Source: Klebsiella pneumoniae
GTDB taxonomy: Bacteria > Pseudomonadota > Gammaproteobacteria > Pseudomonadales > Azotimanducaceae
Assembly: GCA_945878745.1 (NCBI GenBank)
Contig: CAMDVY010000136.1
Span: 1 to 7,624, forward strand
Reading direction: 5' to 3'
Length of the DNA stretch: 7,624 nt
In this document: positions 6,050 to 7,624 of the stretch, piece after piece
How positions within the stretch are numbered: the first letter of the stretch is position 1
Layout: each line of letters opens with the position of its first letter
The notes under the pieces: generated by a model
What the model was told of the DNA's origin: nothing
What the model saw: only the letters and a program-made list of their open reading frames with translations
The model's database searches: none
Position numbers and translations under genes: made by a program

Positions 6050-6895
6050 TCAACCAGTCCTTTCGTTATTCAACGCTGTCCAAACGGACAGAGCATCATA
6101 GGTTTCCGCCACATCATGGGCCCGAATGATGCGAGCGCCGTGTTCAACCGCAAGTACTGCCATTGCAATGCTGGCATATAACCGTTCTTCCACTGGACGA
6201 TTCGTGATCCGCCCAAGAAACGATTTGCGCGACACACCAACAAGAATTGGCAACCCGGCTTCCGCAAATCGCTCCAGATTGGCCAGCAATCGCAGATTGT
6301 GTTGCATCGTCTTGCCAAATCCGATGCCTGGGTCAATCACAATCGACTGCCGGTCGATCCCAAGCGCAATCGCCCGTTTGACTCGGTCTGCCAGATAAAC
6401 ACCAATCTCGCTCAGCACGTCGAGATATTCCGGGGCATGCTGCATGGTTGCCGGCTCGCCTCGCATGTGCATCAGGCAGAGGCCGGCGCCGCAACGACTG
6501 ACAGCATGCAATACAGTCTCATCGATGCCCGCTGACACATCATTGACGAGATGGCAGCCGGCGGCCAGAGCCGCTTCAGCAACAACACCTTTTCGAGTAT
6601 CAACGGATAGAAGAGTATCCAGACTGCGCAGCCGTTCCATGACCGGAATCACACGCTCCATTTCCTGCTCACTGGAGACTTCTGGTGCACCAGGACGCGT
6701 CGACTCTCCTCCGATATCCAGGATCTTTGCGCCCGCCGAAACCATGCAGCTAGCCTGCTCTTCAACGTCATCAAGGCGCACACGACCCGACGCATCGATA
6801 AATCGACCGCCATCTGAAAATGAGTCGGGTGTGATGTTGAGAATGCCCATGACCACAGGCTGGGTAAGGTCCAGCCAGCGGTCACGACATTTCAT
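6050..6895 (-). CDS. folP: Dihydropteroate synthase
   Basis: FolP joins p-aminobenzoate to 6-hydroxymethyl-dihydropterin pyrophosphate to make dihydropteroate in folate synthesis; it is the sulfonamide target. From the ATG at 6895 the protein has 281 residues, the normal length. Motifs are complete: MGILNITPDSFSDGG (16-30, with N20), DIGGESTRPG (60-69), SVDTRK (97-102), ND (118-119), DPGIGFGK (188-195), SRKS (222-225) and RAHD (258-261). The sites matching E. coli F28 and P64 are F26 and P68, the sulfonamide-sensitive state. The frame is open upstream to 7033, overlapping ftsH, but that extra segment is not conserved. The start at 6895 aligns with E. coli and leaves a 34-bp gap after ftsH, although AGGG directly abuts the ATG. 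The gene order ftsH-folP-glmM is strongly conserved. Confidence 0.97.
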   Translation of the reverse strand: MKCRDRWLDLTQPVVMGILNITPDSFSDGGRFIDASGRVRLDDVEEQASCMVSAGAKILDIGGESTRPGAPEVSSEQEMERVIPVMERLRSLDTLLSVDTRKGVVAEAALAAGCHLVNDVSAGIDETVLHAVSRCGAGLCLMHMRGEPATMQHAPEYLDVLSEIGVYLADRVKRAIALGIDRQSIVIDPGIGFGKTMQHNLRLLANLERFAEAGLPILVGVSRKSFLGRITNRPVEERLYASIAMAVLAVEHGARIIRAHDVAETYDALSVWTALNNERTG

Positions 6896-6929
6896 CCCTG
6901 CAGCGATCAAGCCGGGCGCCCCGGATTGA

Positions 6930-7624
6930 TCAGGTTTCTGCAGGACCACCAATGGGCTTCTCATCGGAAGTCCGGGTCGCCGGCGGTGATGGTGGCTTTG
7001 GAGCCCGTGGCTTCGCACCTGCCATGATGTCATCCAGCTGCTCGGAGCCGAGTGTTTCGAACTCCATCAGCGCTTCCGCCATCATCTGCAATTTGTCACG
7101 GTTCTCCTCAAGCAATCGTCTTGCTTCCGAATAACACTCGTCGATGATCCGCCGGATCTCGTCGTCGATGGCTTTCGCAGTATCTGGCGAGTGTGGCTTG
7201 GGACGTACGCCTGCAGACATGCCCAGGAAAGGTTCACTGGCATCTTCGTCATACATCAGCGGACCCATGCGCTCGGACAATCCCCACTTGGTAACCATGT
7301 TGCGTGCGAGCGCGGTAGCACGCTCGATATCATTGGATGCGCCCGTCGTCACAAACTCCTTGCCCAGCACCATTTCTTCAGCCAATCGGCCACCAAACAG
7401 GCTGCAGATCTGACTTCGAATGGCCTGGCGACTGATGCTGTATCGATCTTCGGCCGGCAAGAACATCGTCACACCCAATGCGCGGCCACGAGGAATGATG
7501 GACACCTTATAAACAGGATCATGGTCAGGCATCAGACGACCAACGATTACATGACCAGCTTCATGAAACGCCGTGTTGAGCTTTTCCTTTTCGGACATGA
7601 CCATGCTCTTGCGCTCAGCGCCCA
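6930..7624 (-). CDS. ftsH: ATP-dependent zinc metalloprotease FtsH, C-terminal part (gene runs off the right edge)
   Basis: FtsH is an inner-membrane AAA+ protease that degrades misassembled membrane proteins and regulators such as LpxC and sigma-32 in E. coli. The visible 230 residues are the M41 peptidase domain and tail; the membrane helices and most of the AAA module lie outside. The reading frame enters the window at GAERKSMVMSEKEK. The zinc motif HEAGH is encoded at 7551-7565, and SNDIERAT holds the likely third zinc ligand (D). Conserved stretches IIPRGRALG, LFGGRLAEE and VTKWGLSE follow. The last 30 or so residues are a proline- and lysine-rich tail of low conservation. The ATG at 7604 is an internal methionine, not the start. 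folP follows after 34 bp. Confidence 0.98.
   Translation of the reverse strand, partial: GAERKSMVMSEKEKLNTAFHEAGHVIVGRLMPDHDPVYKVSIIPRGRALGVTMFLPAEDRYSISRQAIRSQICSLFGGRLAEEMVLGKEFVTTGASNDIERATALARNMVTKWGLSERMGPLMYDEDASEPFLGMSAGVRPKPHSPDTAKAIDDEIRRIIDECYSEARRLLEENRDKLQMMAEALMEFETLGSEQLDDIMAGAKPRAPKPPSPPATRTSDEKPIGGPAET

Noticed and set aside
5997..6053. Start of glmM at the TTG overlapping the folP stop (TTGA), suggesting translational coupling
   Set aside because: The added 19 residues are not part of GlmM, and the ATG at 5996 has a clear AAGGA site. Coupling cannot be excluded but is not needed.
6896..7033. N-terminal extension of folP by 46 residues overlapping the end of ftsH
   Set aside because: The extension is low-complexity antisense-like sequence (histidine and arginine runs) with no match to known FolP. 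The internal ATG at 6895 aligns with E. coli FolP.

Overview
This window is a conserved housekeeping gene cluster, and every gene is on the minus strand. Read in the direction of transcription (from high to low coordinates), the order is ftsH (3' end only), folP, glmM, tpiA, secG, tRNA-Leu(GAG), tRNA-fMet(CAT), rimP, nusA, infB (5' end only). This order, with tpiA between glmM and secG and both tRNAs ahead of rimP-nusA-infB, is the one I know from Pseudomonas and related Gammaproteobacteria. E. coli has a similar cluster without tpiA. The proteins also look gammaproteobacterial: NusA has two C-terminal acidic repeats, and RimP, GlmM, FolP and SecG align almost without gaps to my memory of the E. 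coli proteins. I cannot name the genus. Base composition is moderate, and no gene stands out as foreign.

Right part (about 3300-7624): the end of FtsH, a membrane protease, is followed by FolP (folate synthesis), GlmM (amino-sugar precursor for peptidoglycan and LPS), TpiA (glycolysis) and SecG (protein export). Gaps are short (34, 53, 119 and 75 bp), so a long shared transcript is likely. A possible extra promoter lies just before secG.

Middle part (about 2720-3300): tRNA-Leu(GAG) follows secG by 20 bp. A promoter with a perfect TATAAT box and a GC-rich discriminator then precedes the initiator tRNA. After that tRNA comes a 309-base gene-free spacer, rich in potential RNA hairpins and ending in a clear Rho-independent terminator 85 bp before rimP.

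Left part (1-2721): rimP (30S maturation), nusA (transcription elongation, termination and antitermination) and infB (translation initiation factor IF-2) form the classic transcription-translation operon. A strong 8-bp hairpin lies between nusA and infB.

I found no mobile element, CRISPR array, phage gene or unknown protein family, and nothing that looks like a wholly new system. The points worth a second look are: an initiator tRNA with an apparent U1-U72 mismatch instead of the usual C1-A72, whose 3' end is complementary both to its own D arm and to a sequence just downstream; the structured spacer and terminator ahead of rimP; a replaced glycine in the phosphate-binding loop of TpiA; and the TTG start of rimP.
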